From Pyrenochaeta sp. MPI-SDFR-AT-0127 (taxonomy: Eukaryota; Ascomycota; Dothideomycetes; Pleosporales; Cucurbitariaceae): a stretch of DNA of 64,000 nucleotides. This document shows, one piece after another, positions 37,396 to 50,078 of the stretch. The notes under the pieces are model-generated. The model was not told the DNA's origin. It did no database searches and saw only the letters and a program-made list of their open reading frames with translations. The stretch lies in assembly GCA_020747015.1 (NCBI GenBank), contig JAGTJM010000005.1, forward strand, positions 62,001 to 126,000, read 5' to 3'. Every line of letters starts with the position of its first letter. The stretch's first letter is position 1. The translations under genes were made by a program, and so were the position numbers.

Positions 37396-39593
37396 ATGAT
37401 CAGCGAAACAATACGAAGGGTCAATGGCTATGAGCACAATGCATACACATACTATCCAGTGCTCATTGTTGGCGCGGGCGCGTCCGGAATTGCTATGGCA
37501 TGTCAGCTGAAACAGCAACTTGGGTTCGACCAGTTCCGCATATTCGACCGCCAGGCAGGCATCGGAGGCACATGGTGGATCAACCGGTATCCCGGTGTAG
37601 CTTGGTGAGTCGTGACGGTATTCAAGATTGTTCGCGCCTGAGCCTAGAGGCGTCCCGGGGCTACAGAGTCAGCCGGCTCTTCCACAAGCACCAACAATAC
37701 TATAGTGCCCAGTTACTCAACTAACCTGTCATAGTGATGTACCTGCAATCTTCTATTCCTTCTCCTTCGCGCAGAACCCCAACTGGACATCGTTTCACCC
37801 ACCAGGACCTGAAATCGTACAGTACTACCACGAAGTCTGTGAGAAATTCAAAATCACAGACAAGTTTGAACTCAACACCGACATCGAGGGGTGCAGATGG
37901 CTGGAAGACGAGCAATTGTGGGAAGTCACCCTCCGCCGGATGGTGGCAGGGATGGGAGATCTCTCAGCAAAAGATCGTCAGAAGATCGTCAACGAGAAGG
38001 GCGAGCATTCTGTATACTCGGAGACTGAGATAGTCAAGGCAAAGGTGGTTGTCAGTTGCGTTGGAGGACTCGTCGAGCCCAAGGGATGGCCTACCGACAT
38101 TCCCGGTATTGAGAATTTCCAGGGCAAGATGTTTCATTCAGCTCGATGGGACGAGACGGTCGACTTCACCGATAAGAACGTTGTTGTCGTAGGCACAGGC
38201 TGTAGCTCTGCTCAGCTTGTTCCTCGGCTACCGGACGCTCCTTATAACGCAAAGTCGGTGACCCAATTGATGCGCTCTCCTCCATGGGTTGTCCCAGCGT
38301 TTCCAGCTCCTGGCGGCGATGAGTGGTGGGCGAAGAACAGTCCGAAGTTAATGAAGGCAATTCCAGGCCTTAAGGAATTCGTGCGCTTTATGGTTTTTGC
38401 CGGCGCTGAGGTAGATTTCCTGAAGATTTTCCCCAACACGCCGTACGCAGAAAAGCACAGGAAGATCTACGAGGGCATAGTGTTGGCGAATATGCGAAAG
38501 TATGTACCGGAGAAGTACTGGGAAGTTATGACCCCGGATTACGGTGTCGGCTGCAAGAGACGTATCTTTGACAAGCGGTGGCTCCAAAGTTTGAACGACC
38601 CAAAGATTGAGCTCACAACACAGCCACTGCAAAGTGTCACAGAAAACGGCGTGGTCTTGGGCGCCGGCGCGACATATCCCAGACATGCGACCAAGGAGGG
38701 CTACCCCGAGAAGGAAGTTCCTGCAGATATCATTGTTCTTGCAAATGGCTTCGACACTACGCGGTGGCTTCATCCTCTCAAAGTCGCCGGAAAGGGAGGC
38801 AAGGATCTGGTGCAGTTGATGGAAGACCGTGGAGGCGCACAGGCCTATCAAGGCACGGCTATGGATGGCTTCCCGAACTTCTTCATGATCTTTGGGCCAA
38901 ACACGGCGACAGGACATTCTTCTGTTGTTATGGCTAGTGAAAGTAAGTCACAACCTGGCACGCAGCGCAAATGCTTGCAAGGCAATGGAAAAGCTCCATA
39001 CAATGCCCTAGAATTAACTAACGCCCGCTTCTCCGTCGACCTCTTCGCTTCTAGATCTCTTGCTAACTGTCATCTCTAGACATGGTCAACTTCTCCATCA
39101 AGTTCATCAAACTTATTCTTGCTGGCGAAGCCCGCACTGTCGACGTCAAGCGCGAAGCTGAGGAGTCGTTTACAGCCGATCTGCAGGCAGCACTCAAGAA
39201 CACTGTTTGGCGAAGCGGATGCTCAAGTTGGTATTACACAGAGGATGGGTGGAACTCGACCGTGTATCCGTACGTGTGCCCCTGACTATAGCAAACCTTG
39301 CCCATATACTTACATTCTACAGATACACGCAAGTCGACTTCTGGCGCCGCTGCACATTTCCCAAGTGGGATGACTGGAACATTGCATACACGAACAAGGG
39401 AATTGCAAAGATCAGGCGAACAAAGGCACTTCGTCTTCTAGCAGTCGTCCTGGGTGTTGTTGGTGCGTACCGCGTAAGACAGAGTGGGCTGGGTGTCATA
39501 GATGTCAAGAATGTCATGCGAAGTATTGTGCAAGGTATACTCGGGAGGCTCCTGGAGCTCTGGACTCTAGTGAAGAGCCAAGTTGCTTCTTGA
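37396..39593 (+). CDS. flavin-dependent monooxygenase, Baeyer-Villiger type
   Basis: Exons 37396-37604, 37735-38942, 39080-39269 and 39323-39593 encode 625 residues. The FAD-binding Rossmann motif GAGASG is at about 26-31, followed by GIGGTWWINRYPGVACDVPA. The Baeyer-Villiger fingerprint FxGxxxHxxxW is present as FQGKMFHSARW, and the NADPH-binding loop reads VVGTGCSSAQ. ANGFDTTRW and FGPNTATGHSS are further class-B monooxygenase motifs. Such enzymes insert oxygen into ketones to form esters or lactones, or oxidise heteroatoms; the substrate here is unknown. A hydrophobic stretch near the C-terminus (LLAVVLGVVGAY) could anchor it to a membrane. Intron phases are confirmed by restored motifs such as PGVA/CDVPAIFY. 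A Zn2Cys6 regulator follows 330 bases downstream on the same strand. Confidence 0.93.
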
Positions 39594-39923
39594 GGCTAGT
39601 GTCGTTGATGTGGGATTTATATGTACCGTATACAGTCTTGTAATGCAATATATCAAGTCTACAATGATAGCCATTGGGGAACTGCAGACGACGCATTCAT
39701 ACAAGGTACCCCCAAGAAATGGGCGAATCACATGGGCGACGTATCGGGTGTCCGTTCCCCGCATATGGGGAGCACAGATCAGTGGATCCCCCAGTAGCTT
39801 CGCTCCGAACCCGCACTGACCGTGACACCAAAGGCAAGAGTTGCGCCAGACCACACCGGCTCTCCAGATTCCTGAATCCACACCTGTGGCGGAACGGCTA
39901 CGCGCCCCAAAGTGGACTTCGCC
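39594..39923. other. short intergenic region between monooxygenase and Zn2Cys6 genes
   Basis: Must contain the monooxygenase 3' end and the promoter of the transcription factor gene. Nothing else seen. Confidence 0.6.
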
Positions 39924-42310
39924 ATGAGTACGACATCCGCCGCCGATAGGAATAACGCGAGCGACACAATGAGCCCCCCCAACGAACCAAGTAGCAACGC
40001 TAAGCGCAAAAGTGAGGATGGTGCTCCACCACGGGCGAAGCGTAACCGATACATTTCCATCGCTTGGTATGGCAATTGCGCAGTCACGGATCGAGGGCGT
40101 GCCGGCTAACCAATCCACAGCAATGAGTGCAAGAGGCGCAAGATCAAGTGCAATGGACAGTCGCCATGCCAGCGCTGCGGGAACCTCAATCTGGAATGCA
40201 TGTATGCGCCCAACTGCTGCAACAACTTCAAGGAATCAGATGAGTAGGTCACGTGGAATCCAAAGATGAAGCATGCGTGAGGATTGACTTGCCTAGGTTC
40301 AAGCAAATGTCGGCGCACATCAGCTCGCTCCAGCAGCAAGTCGACGACCTCTACAACAACCTCAACAACCTCCGTACGCACGTAGACGTTCACAGCAATG
40401 GCTCTATTGGCACGCCATTCAACCCCCAGGACTACCAGCAGACGCCCATGCTCCCGCCCCCGTCGGCTCGCTCGCGATCAAAGTCCTTTAGCAAACACCC
40501 TCGCTTCCACGGCCCAACTTCGAGCGCTTTCAACCTTGGAGTGGCTAGGTCGAGTTTGAAGACCATGGGCATAACAACAGGAGAGGATGGCGAGGACGAT
40601 GGCCCTATGGCTAATATTGCGACACCGATACCTTCGCCGCCCATACCAAAGCAAATGCATGCGGACAAAGACCCAATATGGTCGATATCGAAACACGAAG
40701 CTATTCGGTTAGTGCACGTGTGGCATGAAGAGCAAGGGGTCATGTACCCTATATTGGAGATTGACAAAGTGCTCCGGTACACTGAAATGCTCTTCTCCTT
40801 TGTCGAGGCTGCATCTCGCTCGGGGCTGATGCAGAGCGCATTACCAGGCGCCGATGCAATCATGGATGACCAAACTAGTGTGTTGAAACTCATACTGGCC
40901 ATAACACTTGTCCTGGAAGGACAGGGCAAGGATCCTTTGGGAGAGAAGCTCTTTGAGAATGTACACAAAGTTGTGGAGAAGACATTGAGCCAGCCGGTGA
41001 GCCTCCAGGGGATTAACCTTCTGACATTGACTGTAAGTTGACTCCGTCTATGCGCATGCGCTCTACTGATGTCGACAGGGCATGTACTACTTCACCAGAG
41101 ACGACGAACAGCTGGCATGGCGCGTCATCGGCCTAGCAACGCGTCATTGTTTGGAGCTTGGCTTGCATCGCCGCGAGACATACGCTCAGCTTTTCCCTGA
41201 TCCAGATGAGCAGGCTTCTGCTATCCGTACCTTCTGGTCTGTCTATGTTCTTGATAGACGATGGAGTTTTGGAACTGGAATGCCGTTTGCTCTACAGGAT
41301 GCGGATATTGATGTCAACCTTCCAAAGCCGGTGAGTTACTTTGAACCTGCGAGAGCAATGTTTCCAGCTGACAGCTCTAGGATGTCACTTCACACGAGTC
41401 AACCCCTTACTTAAATGCCATGATCTCTTACAGCATCATCGGGTCGAAAGTATGGAAGTCTGTTGCAGATGTGACTTTCCAAGACAAGATCAACAAGGAA
41501 GACATATCGTTCCTAGATTTCCAGGTTCTGAACTGGCATCGAACCATTCCCGACTCGCTCAAGTTTGTCCATCCTGATAGCGGCCGACAAATCGAACCCC
41601 CACCACGTGTAGTTCACCGTCTTCAAGTCGTCCTCTACCTCCGAGCCAACCAAATGCGGATCCTCATCTATCGTCCCGTGCTGCATACAGCTACTACCAT
41701 AATGGAGAATCTCGAGTTTGCCCACGTGGTTGTCAAAGTTGCCAAGGACACAATCCGGATTTTGACTTATATCAATCAAACCTCAGACATATACAGATCC
41801 CAGCAGACCATGTTCAACTACTTCTTGATCTCGGCCTTGGCGGTTCTTTTCCTCGCTGTCGCCCATGCGCCTGCCGAATTCAGTCAGCAATCTCGCGATG
41901 AGTTCTACATGGCTCTTGAGCTCGTCCGCGGCCTCTCATCAAACTCGCACGTCTCGAAGCGGCTTTGGAAGACAATCAAGACTCTCAAGGAGGTTGGTCC
42001 GAGCCTTGGGCTCATTGTCAGAAACGATGATGCGAACGATGCACATTCTTCTGCTGCCGTAGCAATGGCAGGGCTGGCGGGTCACCAAGTGGATGAACTT
42101 GCCTTGTACTCAAATGGGCGCCATGGATCTGTCCTGGATACACCTCATGGTATGGCAAGTGATCTTACAACACTGTTCGAGGCTGCTGGAGGAACGTTTC
42201 AGCTCAATGGATATGGTGGGCCAACGGCTGAGATGCCGAATGGAGAATTCGTGAATGCGTTTGGGCAGGAGAACGATGAGTTGGCTAGAATCATGAGGGA
42301 TCTGTTCTGA
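39924..42310 (+). CDS. Zn2Cys6 fungal transcription factor
   Basis: Exons 39924-40066, 40121-40243, 40297-41032, 41079-41330 and 41381-42310 encode 727 residues. The binuclear zinc cluster is complete: C48, C51, C58, C64, C67 and C74 (CX2CX6CX5CX2CX6C), preceded by a basic, nuclear-localisation-like stretch (KRKSEDGAPPRAKRNR). A short coiled coil after the cluster (about 90-120) probably gives dimerisation. The middle region contains the Fungal_trans domain (GMYYFTRDDEQLAWRVIGLA; LELGLHR; FWSVYVLDRRWSFGTGMPFAL). The first Cys codon is split by intron 1, which confirms the exon join. Its target genes are unknown. Its position directly downstream of the flavin monooxygenase makes that gene a candidate target, which is inference only. 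Confidence 0.93.
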
Positions 42311-42931
42311 GCGAGGATTTGTCGAGTCAAACGTTGTATCCTAGGAAAAATTAGACTCCTGAGCCCACAAGCTAAAATTAATATTTCGAATCTGATGGTG
42401 TCGAATGCACGTTTTGCGACACAACCTCAGCCTTGTCATGGGTTGGTCACGTGCTCTTATGACACCCTCGGAATCGCTAAGCCAAGGTGCATCTTTGAAC
42501 TTCACCAGCCTCAACCCCACGACTCCCGCCAAAAGCTTACATGGAGAGGAGTGCTTACTGGCACTGATCGGACGATAGGGCCAATTTGGAACAGACAACA
42601 ACTCCCACGTCGATCCCTACGTTTGCTCATCGACCCCTCCCCCACCCAATTCACTGCATTACGACTGCCGCCGAACCCTGCCCTGTCATAGCTCTCCACG
42701 GCAACACACATGCGATAGCAAGGCTGCAAGTGCAGCTTCACGAAGCACCACCATATAGTCCTCCACCGTCGTCCCCTCGCATCCGAGGCTGCCTGTTGCG
42801 GCACAACAAACCACCCCACATTTGCATTTTCAAGCCCCCTCGCCGTACCAATCCCCACGCATTGCAACTGCGCGCAGCAGCCTGAGCCGCGTACATAGAG
42901 CGGCGCACATAGACAACACATAGCAGACAGC
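42311..42931. other. intergenic region upstream of CK2 beta
   Basis: Tail of the transcription factor gene and promoter plus leader of the CK2 beta gene. The second half is C-rich on the plus strand, as in many fungal leaders. No gene seen. Confidence 0.6.
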
Positions 42932-44047
42932 ATGTCGTCGTCTTCGCAAGTCACCGAGTCGTGGATTGCGTCCTTTTGCGGACTCCTAGGCCACGAATAC
43001 TTTGCCGAGGTCTCAGAGGATTTCATTGAGGATGACTTCAATCTTACAGGCCTACAGTCACAAGTGCCCATGTACAAGGAAGCATTGGAGATGATACTGG
43101 ACGTGGAGCCGGAAGACGACGAGGATGAGGAAGACGAAGAGGAAGAGGACGACGAGGACGATGAGATACTGGGCGACGAAAGAGCGCCGGGTTACCGAAG
43201 GGCTAGCGACAGAAGGCATCTGCGGATAGCATCTGATCTCAGCGTGATAGAGAGCTCTGCTGAGCTGCTCTACGGACTCATACACCAGCGTTACATTACT
43301 TCGCGGCCAGGCATCCAGCAAATGGCCGAGAAATACGAGCTCCAGCACTTTGGCACCTGTCCGCGTGTCAATTGTAACTCTTGCAAAGTACTGCCTGTGG
43401 GCCTAAACGACAGCCCTGGCCACGAAACAGTCAAGCTGTTCTGTCCATCTTGCTTGGACGTATACACGCCGCCCAACTCGCGCTTCCAGACTGTCGATGG
43501 CGCTTTCTTTGGGACGACATTCCCTTCCCTCTTCTTCATGACCTTTACGGATCTTGACATCGGCGGTGGTCTGCGTGCAAATGCTTCAGCAACCATTGAG
43601 GCTTTGGCACAACTGCAAGCCCAGAGTGCTGATGGCAAGTCTCGCAATACCACACCTGCGAATGTCACATCGATAAATGGTGTAGCACCACACAATCTAG
43701 CACCTGGTCTCGGCACAGGTAGCATCTACGAGCCGCGCATTTACGGCTTCCGCGTCAGTGAGCGCGCACGGTCAGGACCAAGAATGAAATGGTTACGGAT
43801 GCGACCTACGGACATCACTGAACTGGACGAAACAAGGCGGTACTGGGAAGATCGTGACGACGATGCAGATAGACCGGATGACGATGATTTGAATATGGTG
43901 GATGTTGCGGAAGGAGGAAAGGGCACCGCGTCTGTTGATCGGAGAAAGAAGGCTATTCGGACACGAAGGCGGCCAACGAACGGGTCGAACGCTGGGGGAG
44001 GAGGAAGTCCAATGGATACAAACGGTATTGGCCCAGCTGCGGGTTAG
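42932..44047 (+). CDS. CKB1: casein kinase 2 regulatory beta subunit
   Basis: A single exon of 371 codons. The protein opens with SWIASFCGLLGHEYFAEV and DFIEDDFNLTGL, both strongly conserved in CK2 beta. A CKB1-type acidic insertion (about 61-80, almost entirely D/E) follows. The dimerising zinc site is CPRVNCNSC plus CPSC, with CLDVYTPPNSR after it, and GAFFGTTFPSLFFMTF completes the core. The C-terminus is longer than in animals and ends in a low-complexity Gly/Asn tail. The subunit stabilises the CK2 holoenzyme and selects substrates, in both nucleus and cytosol. Intronless, like many yeast and some fungal copies. It converges on MON2. Confidence 0.96.
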   Translation: MSSSSQVTESWIASFCGLLGHEYFAEVSEDFIEDDFNLTGLQSQVPMYKEALEMILDVEPEDDEDEEDEEEEDDEDDEILGDERAPGYRRASDRRHLRIASDLSVIESSAELLYGLIHQRYITSRPGIQQMAEKYELQHFGTCPRVNCNSCKVLPVGLNDSPGHETVKLFCPSCLDVYTPPNSRFQTVDGAFFGTTFPSLFFMTFTDLDIGGGLRANASATIEALAQLQAQSADGKSRNTTPANVTSINGVAPHNLAPGLGTGSIYEPRIYGFRVSERARSGPRMKWLRMRPTDITELDETRRYWEDRDDDADRPDDDDLNMVDVAEGGKGTASVDRRKKAIRTRRRPTNGSNAGGGGSPMDTNGIGPAAG

Positions 44048-44770
44048 GAGCCCCCACAGACAAAGCCCTGGCCTGGCCCGCTTGCCGCCGAAGTGTTTGA
44101 ACTCTCTTTCAAGAGTTTTAACACTAATCAAATCTCCCAAGAAAGTGACACAACAATGGAACCTGGCCCTGACAGACGCAGAGAATTGAAACGCCATGTT
44201 GCGGCGAGGATTTTGGCAGATGGGCTGCGTGAAAACATTGCCGCATAATAGACGCCGTAATGCGTGTGAAGAGAACCACCGAGATACACTTTTTTCTTCT
44301 TCTTCATCTTCTGCTGCTGTTGCCGCCTTCTTCTTTTATAGCAGACATTTTTTCCCGGGAGAACGTAGGGAGTGAGAGGTGGTTTGGCTTGTTTACTTCA
44401 GTATTACTTTCCGATGCAGAGAGGCTTGGAAACCGCTCATAGAATCCCACGAAGCATTTGCTTAGGAGGCTTGATGATTAAATACATTATCCCAGGATCT
44501 TTCTGGCTGGTGCTGTCTTCTGAAAGTGTTCAAATGTGTGTGTGTGTGTGTGTGTGTGTGTACTATCGCTGGAGTGAAAGCATGCTGGAAACGCCGCCTG
44601 GAGGAATGGGATACTATTCAGGGTGGACTACTACGCTTTACCAATAAGAAATCAGAGTTTGAGGGGTAAGTTTATCTGACATTTAACCCATCCTATATAC
44701 CCATGTCCCAATTACATACATAAAAAATAGCTATGTTCCTGGCAACACAATATACAAAAACAGTTGCCCC
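44048..44770. other. tail-to-tail intergenic region with a TG microsatellite
   Basis: Space between the stop codons of CK2 beta and MON2, holding both 3' ends. It contains a CTT-rich stretch near 44290-44340 and a TG dinucleotide repeat (44535-44560). Confidence 0.7.
44535..44560. repeat. TG dinucleotide microsatellite
   Basis: Thirteen perfect TG units in the CK2 beta/MON2 intergenic space. Confidence 0.95.
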
Positions 44771-47700
44771 TTACTCGTCATCCAGGCCAAACTCATCACC
44801 AACAATATCTATCAGTTTGACGAGCTGCTCAAACACTTCGACGTCGTGTCTAGCCACCTTTGCCGCTTTGACAAGCAACGGATACAGCCTGTGCAGATGC
44901 TTCTTATGCTTTGACCGGACGCCTGGCGCATCGGGGATAGCCTGAGGTTCGCATTGCAGGGTAGCCAATGCGTCGAGGACGAAGAGGAACTCGCGTCTTT
45001 GTGAGTCTGGAGCAGGCATGCGGCCGCGCAAAGGGTGGTCTGCAATGTAAGTTCTTAGCGGGAGGGCAGCGCGGAGGATGAGGTAGGGCGCTGCTGCTTG
45101 TGCGAGCTTGATGCGTTGGGGACTGCTGTCGTGCATGGCGACGAGATTGAAGACTTCGGCTAGACATATGTAACTCATTTCTGTGCGTAGGGTTGACTCG
45201 AGTTCAGCGGTTTGTCCGAAGCGGATAGTGTACAAGTCTTCGAGTGGCGCGGTGGTGACGTCGGGCAACTCGCCGGGAAGAGGGGTGTGGATGATGGAAG
45301 TTGAGAAGAGATGACGACTGTAGGTCCGACGGAGGCTATCTGGCAGCGTTGGTGATCCGAGTGATAGGGTGATTAGATTGCGAAGTTGCGTAAAAGACTC
45401 CATGTCAAAGGCTTCGTCTTTTTTTAGAGAGTGTGGAGGAGGCTCCCTAAGTGACAGTTGGGCTCGAGTTGTGTAGTGCGCGATATCGACGAGGATGGTC
45501 CAGATTTCTTTCACGGAAGCCTTGCCGTGAGTATTAATTTGTGGTAACGCTGAGTTGAGAATAGCCAGGGTAGTGGTTGTGGCTTTTTGCCATAGCGTTG
45601 GTGCCTTGCCCTCGCGTTGCCATGTGTATTTCTCCTGAATTGGTCTCGCCAGGCTCCGGAGAGCGGACGTAAAGGTATTGCTAGTATATAGCTCCTCCTG
45701 GTCCACATGTTTGATGGTAACATTTTGTAGCAGAGTCATTGAAGCCTTTGAGAGTGCAACAAAAGTTGGTCCACGCTCATCAGGATTCTTTTTGAGTGAG
45801 GTGTAAGGTAAGAGGATGAATCGGCTTAGGAGTCTGATGACATAGGAAGGCAGCGCATCGGAAGTGTCTGTCTTGACCATAGATATGCATTCCATTACTC
45901 GAATCTGCAAAGAGGTCATGCTATCGACATCAGAAGAGTAGGCGTCCGTGTCCGAGTCGATGATGCAGGCCTCGAGTTTCGCGAGCATTAAGGGCAGGTC
46001 TGCTGAAAGTGATTCACCTGCCAAAAGATAAATAGCCTTGAAAGCATTTGCATAGGCTAAGAAGGCTTCTTGGTTCCGTTCTTGTGTGTTTTGCCAGGCT
46101 TCGCGAGAGTCAAAGTAACTCTTCCAAACGGTAGCGGTCTTGAGAAGTGAAGTCGTACCCAGTGCTTGAGCATCGCCTATGTGAGATAGAACTTCAGTGA
46201 TAGTATTGAACACCGACGCTCCAAGAGTGTGTGAATCGTAGACGAAATACTGCTGCAGATAATCAAGGAGTTCAGACCAGGCATCGCTGAATTGAGAAGC
46301 GTCAAGTTTGTCCATATATGTCGTGTTCAATGCGCCAACAGTTTGAAGGACAGTCTTTGTGGTTTCGTTCCAGTTTTTAATATCATCAACACTTCGTGAG
46401 GCCGCTCGACTTTCGTGTTGGACTTTGATATTGGCCTTCACTGTACCGAACAACACAATCCGAAGGCAGAGCATCCATAAAGTGGGCGAGAGCTGGTCGG
46501 AATAGTTCTCAAAAATTCTCTGGATCGTTTGAATTGCGGAGTTCCGCACCTCTACGCGCTCATCTGTTGTGATAGACGACAGATTTAAAAGTACCTGCAG
46601 CCACAACGCTGGTATTTGACCCTGTTGCGAGTGCGACGAGACGGCCTGCCGAATGTCATCTGGATCTTGAACGCCATCAAGTAGTGATAGTAGTGATGAG
46701 AGGTCAGTACGTGTCTGCAAAAAGTCCGAAACATTCCAGAAAAATGTGATAGCCTGGAACTGTCAGAGTCGAATCTCAGCAACAAGGCAAACTCACTGTG
46801 AGTGACATGTTCAAGTCCTGTTGTTGACTGCAGAACCTGAATAAGAGTTCCAAGAGGGTTGAAAGGCAAGCATCAGGAACGGCGGTCAAAAAATCGGAAC
46901 AGACAAGGTTGGCCGTTGCAAATGCTGACCGGGCTAATGACCTAGAGATGACTTCGACTGCATGCAGTCTTTCACCAAGTCTTGGAGAGCAATCTTCGCG
47001 GTGATCTCTACCACTTGACAGTTCTTCCAATATGAAGACGCTCATCAAACTGTCAAGTACTGATCCCCAACCAGCGACCAATGACTCTCCACAATGCTCG
47101 ATGACGCTTTTTAGCGCTTCAAGAGCTATTTGATGAACTCGGATGCTGGTTTCACTGAAAGCGTCTTCGTCATCGGCGTGAGAATGACGCAGGGAGGATA
47201 TTTGCTGCTGTAGTGCTGCAAGTATGCGAGCTTGAATTTCTTCGCGTTGATTATCGGACATGGAAAGCTCTGCAATTTCCCGGACGGTCCGCGACAAGAT
47301 ATCAGCAGCAAGCAGTCTTGTGGACGTTGCTTTTCGATCATCTGCGGAGAACCGAACAATTTCTGTGACGAAGATGTTCCAGCCGCTGTCGGCGGGATCG
47401 TACTGAGATAGCCTGCCTTCATTCAGCGCCGCCAGCTCACCAATCTTGTTCAATGCGAACGCAGAATCGCGAGAATTTGTCTCCGTACTCAGAGAAATCC
47501 CAGAGACACTTCCCAGCCTCCGTTGATGGAGAACTTGCGGACGGCCGGCAGTGGTTGGTGTCCTTGCACCACTGTCAGAAGAAGAGTTTGTATTAAGGAG
47601 TGCACATAGAGCTTGGAGAACCTCTGAGAAAGACTCATTTGGAAAGTCCACGGTGCTCTCAAAGAGTCTCCGAGCTGCCGCTTGTACAGCTGAAGTCTCA

Positions 47701-50078
47701 GTTTCTAATTTGTCCGCAGAACTATCTGCATCTGGGCGGTTTCCAGATACCCCAGGCGTCCGATTCCCAGATTGACTCGAAAGCGCCATCACAAGGTCGG
47801 CTACTTGTAGTGTTTCAAAAACGATGGACCATGCGGACTGGAGTGTCGGGCCCAAGGCTATCGCTAGATTGAGTAGCGCTCGCAAACAGAGAAGATTTCG
47901 AGGGCCTAACGCAGGTATTGTGGCATCATGTGAAGGCCTTTGACCTCTCTCGGTTGACATTGAGGATGCTTGACTTACGAGACTGTCGACGCTGAGTAGA
48001 CCCTTAGCATTAGAAAAGACTCCAGTTTTCTCTGCTGTAGCTGATTTGGGAGACGACAAGTTTGCCAATAGTAGATTTGAAGGTACTGCTGCCTTCCCCA
48101 GCGTAGTGAGAAATGCATCGCGTGGGGTGGCTTGTCTGAGAAGGCCAGCAACTTGAGTGAACTTCTGTATAGCTCGAACCAAAGCACGATAGTAATCTGT
48201 GTCGAGAGCAGCATTGAGAAATGTTGAACATGTGGCAAGTATCGCAGGCCAGCACTCGATAACGAGTGTCGATGACGTTTGCACATAGTCGTACGCGGGG
48301 TGATCTGTTAGATCAAGCGGATTTACAGGAATGGTCTTCCTACGGAAAGATTGTGTTCTTGAAAGCCGGCGAGCGTTCATATCGGGAGACTCTGTTCCTG
48401 CATCGTGTTCGACAGAATCCTCAACCTTGTTCTTCCGCCGACTTCTGCTTTCGTGATGTACGGTCAGAGGAAGGACGAATTTCGCAAGACTCTCGGATAT
48501 GTTTGTGATACAGGTCAAGACCAAACTGTATACGTACGTATCGGGTATTGTTGGTGGGTCCGACTTGTCGAGCTGTTCAATACAAGGTGTCTTCATAGAG
48601 CTCCATTGGGTGCTGATGCCAAATGGTCGAACGGTGCTATTATTGTCGGCGACAGGAGTACCGATGACGCCAGCAAGAGCACCTGCTTCAGCTACTGCCT
48701 GATCAGATACGACGCTCTTACCATCGTCGAAGCTCGTGGGCACCGTAGACTGCTGACCATGACCTATCAGTGTAGGTTTCTCAATTGCAAGACGTACAAA
48801 AGCCGCTAGATTATCCCCGAATATGTTCTTCTTTCCTTCTTGTGCGTCGAAAAGGAAATAAATCGCAAGAAGGAGCCGTGGATCAGCGTATATTCCACGA
48901 AAGACTTCAAGACAAAGAGCCCTCTTCCATAATTGTGAAGCTTCTGGGTCAAGCATGTGGTTCAGTAGACCAAGTGCAATCTCGCACTCAGAGGGAAGAG
49001 TATTGAGGTGATTTCGAATGATCAAATTCAGTATTCGAATGATGCGCACGATTATCGGAAACGACAGACGATCGGACAAAGACCGTACAATCAACGGCAT
49101 CAACAGGGTCCTCAAAATATAAATCTGTTCTGGATGCGTGGCGACAGTTTGATCGTAATTCGACAGTATGGCCTCAATTAACTCAAGTGTCGAAGACGGT
49201 GCAATGGGAGAGAACCGCATGAATACTGGCTTCTCTCCCATGACAAGGAGTACAAGATCGTTGAACATCTAATAGGCGTTAATGCACATACTTTGACGAC
49301 GGACTGTTTCGGACCTTGTAGGCGTCATTTGCTGCAGGCCTGACGGGGACCTGACCGTCATCGCCCTTAACCTCAGCCACCGTCGGGATTTCCAAGGCTC
49401 TCTCTTAATCTCCGGTCAGCTTCAGAAGTTAAAATACAGGTGTGGCAAAGTACCGTCTTCTGATGTTACTCTGTCAAAGACTGTAATGACAAGCTGTTGC
49501 AGAGTGGCTGCTGCCGTATTACTAACGGCGGAATTCTTCGCATTTTGGAGACCAGAGCATATTTGCAGAACAGTCGATAGCAACTCGCCACGGATTTCAG
49601 TGGCATAGTTCTGGAGTAGCGAGGGCAATGCTTGTAGTATTTTCAATTGTATGTCATGATCTTGAGAGTATTAGCCGTGATGTACAGAGCTTGTGATGGG
49701 CAGTTCTACTCGAGGAAACAGACTCCTGAAGAGCTTCGAGTACTTCCGTCAGCCTTTCCCTCGGCAAAGCTCGAGAGACACTAAGTCTTTGAAGGCATGA
49801 GACACCGGTTGCCGCAAACTTAGCATTGTGAGTACTGCACGCAATTATGAATGGGGAGACGAAATGTGGACGTCTAGAGAGATCTTGATTGCATTTAGTT
49901 GACGATTTAATTTCTCAGCTTAAGTTCGCTTACCTGCAGAGAGCTGGGCCTCAGAAGTGTTAGGGAGAGATTTTAGGTCTTGTAAAGCCTTCTCCGCAGC
50001 AGTTCGCAGTTCCGTGTTCTTGCGCTTGGAGTCTTGAATGAGGTTGCCCAACTCCGCCGCCAGAATCTGTGCTGTCAT
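44771..50078 (-). CDS. MON2: MON2 endosome/Golgi trafficking scaffold
   Basis: Exons (minus): 50078-49934, 49883-49710, 49660-49454, 49403-49315, 49268-46797, 46753-44771; 1,689 residues, close to yeast Mon2. The protein is related to large Arf-GEFs but lacks the Sec7 catalytic domain. It works with Dop1 and the flippase Neo1 at the trans-Golgi and endosomes. The N-terminal DCB-type segment is clear (ELGNLIQDSKRKNTELRTA; RRPHFVSPFIIAC; IQLKILQALPSLLQNYA). The join NDAYK/MFNDLVLLVMGEKPVF matches the conserved block that follows, and the rest is helical-repeat sequence. Splicing is odd: introns 1-3 end in AAG, and intron 4 has donor GTCCGA and is only 46 bases. Every alternative I tried breaks the frame. 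It is head to head with MMS2. Confidence 0.93.

Noticed and set aside
37396..42310. Secondary-metabolite gene cluster
   Set aside because: Only a monooxygenase and a regulator; no synthase, transporter or other tailoring enzyme nearby.
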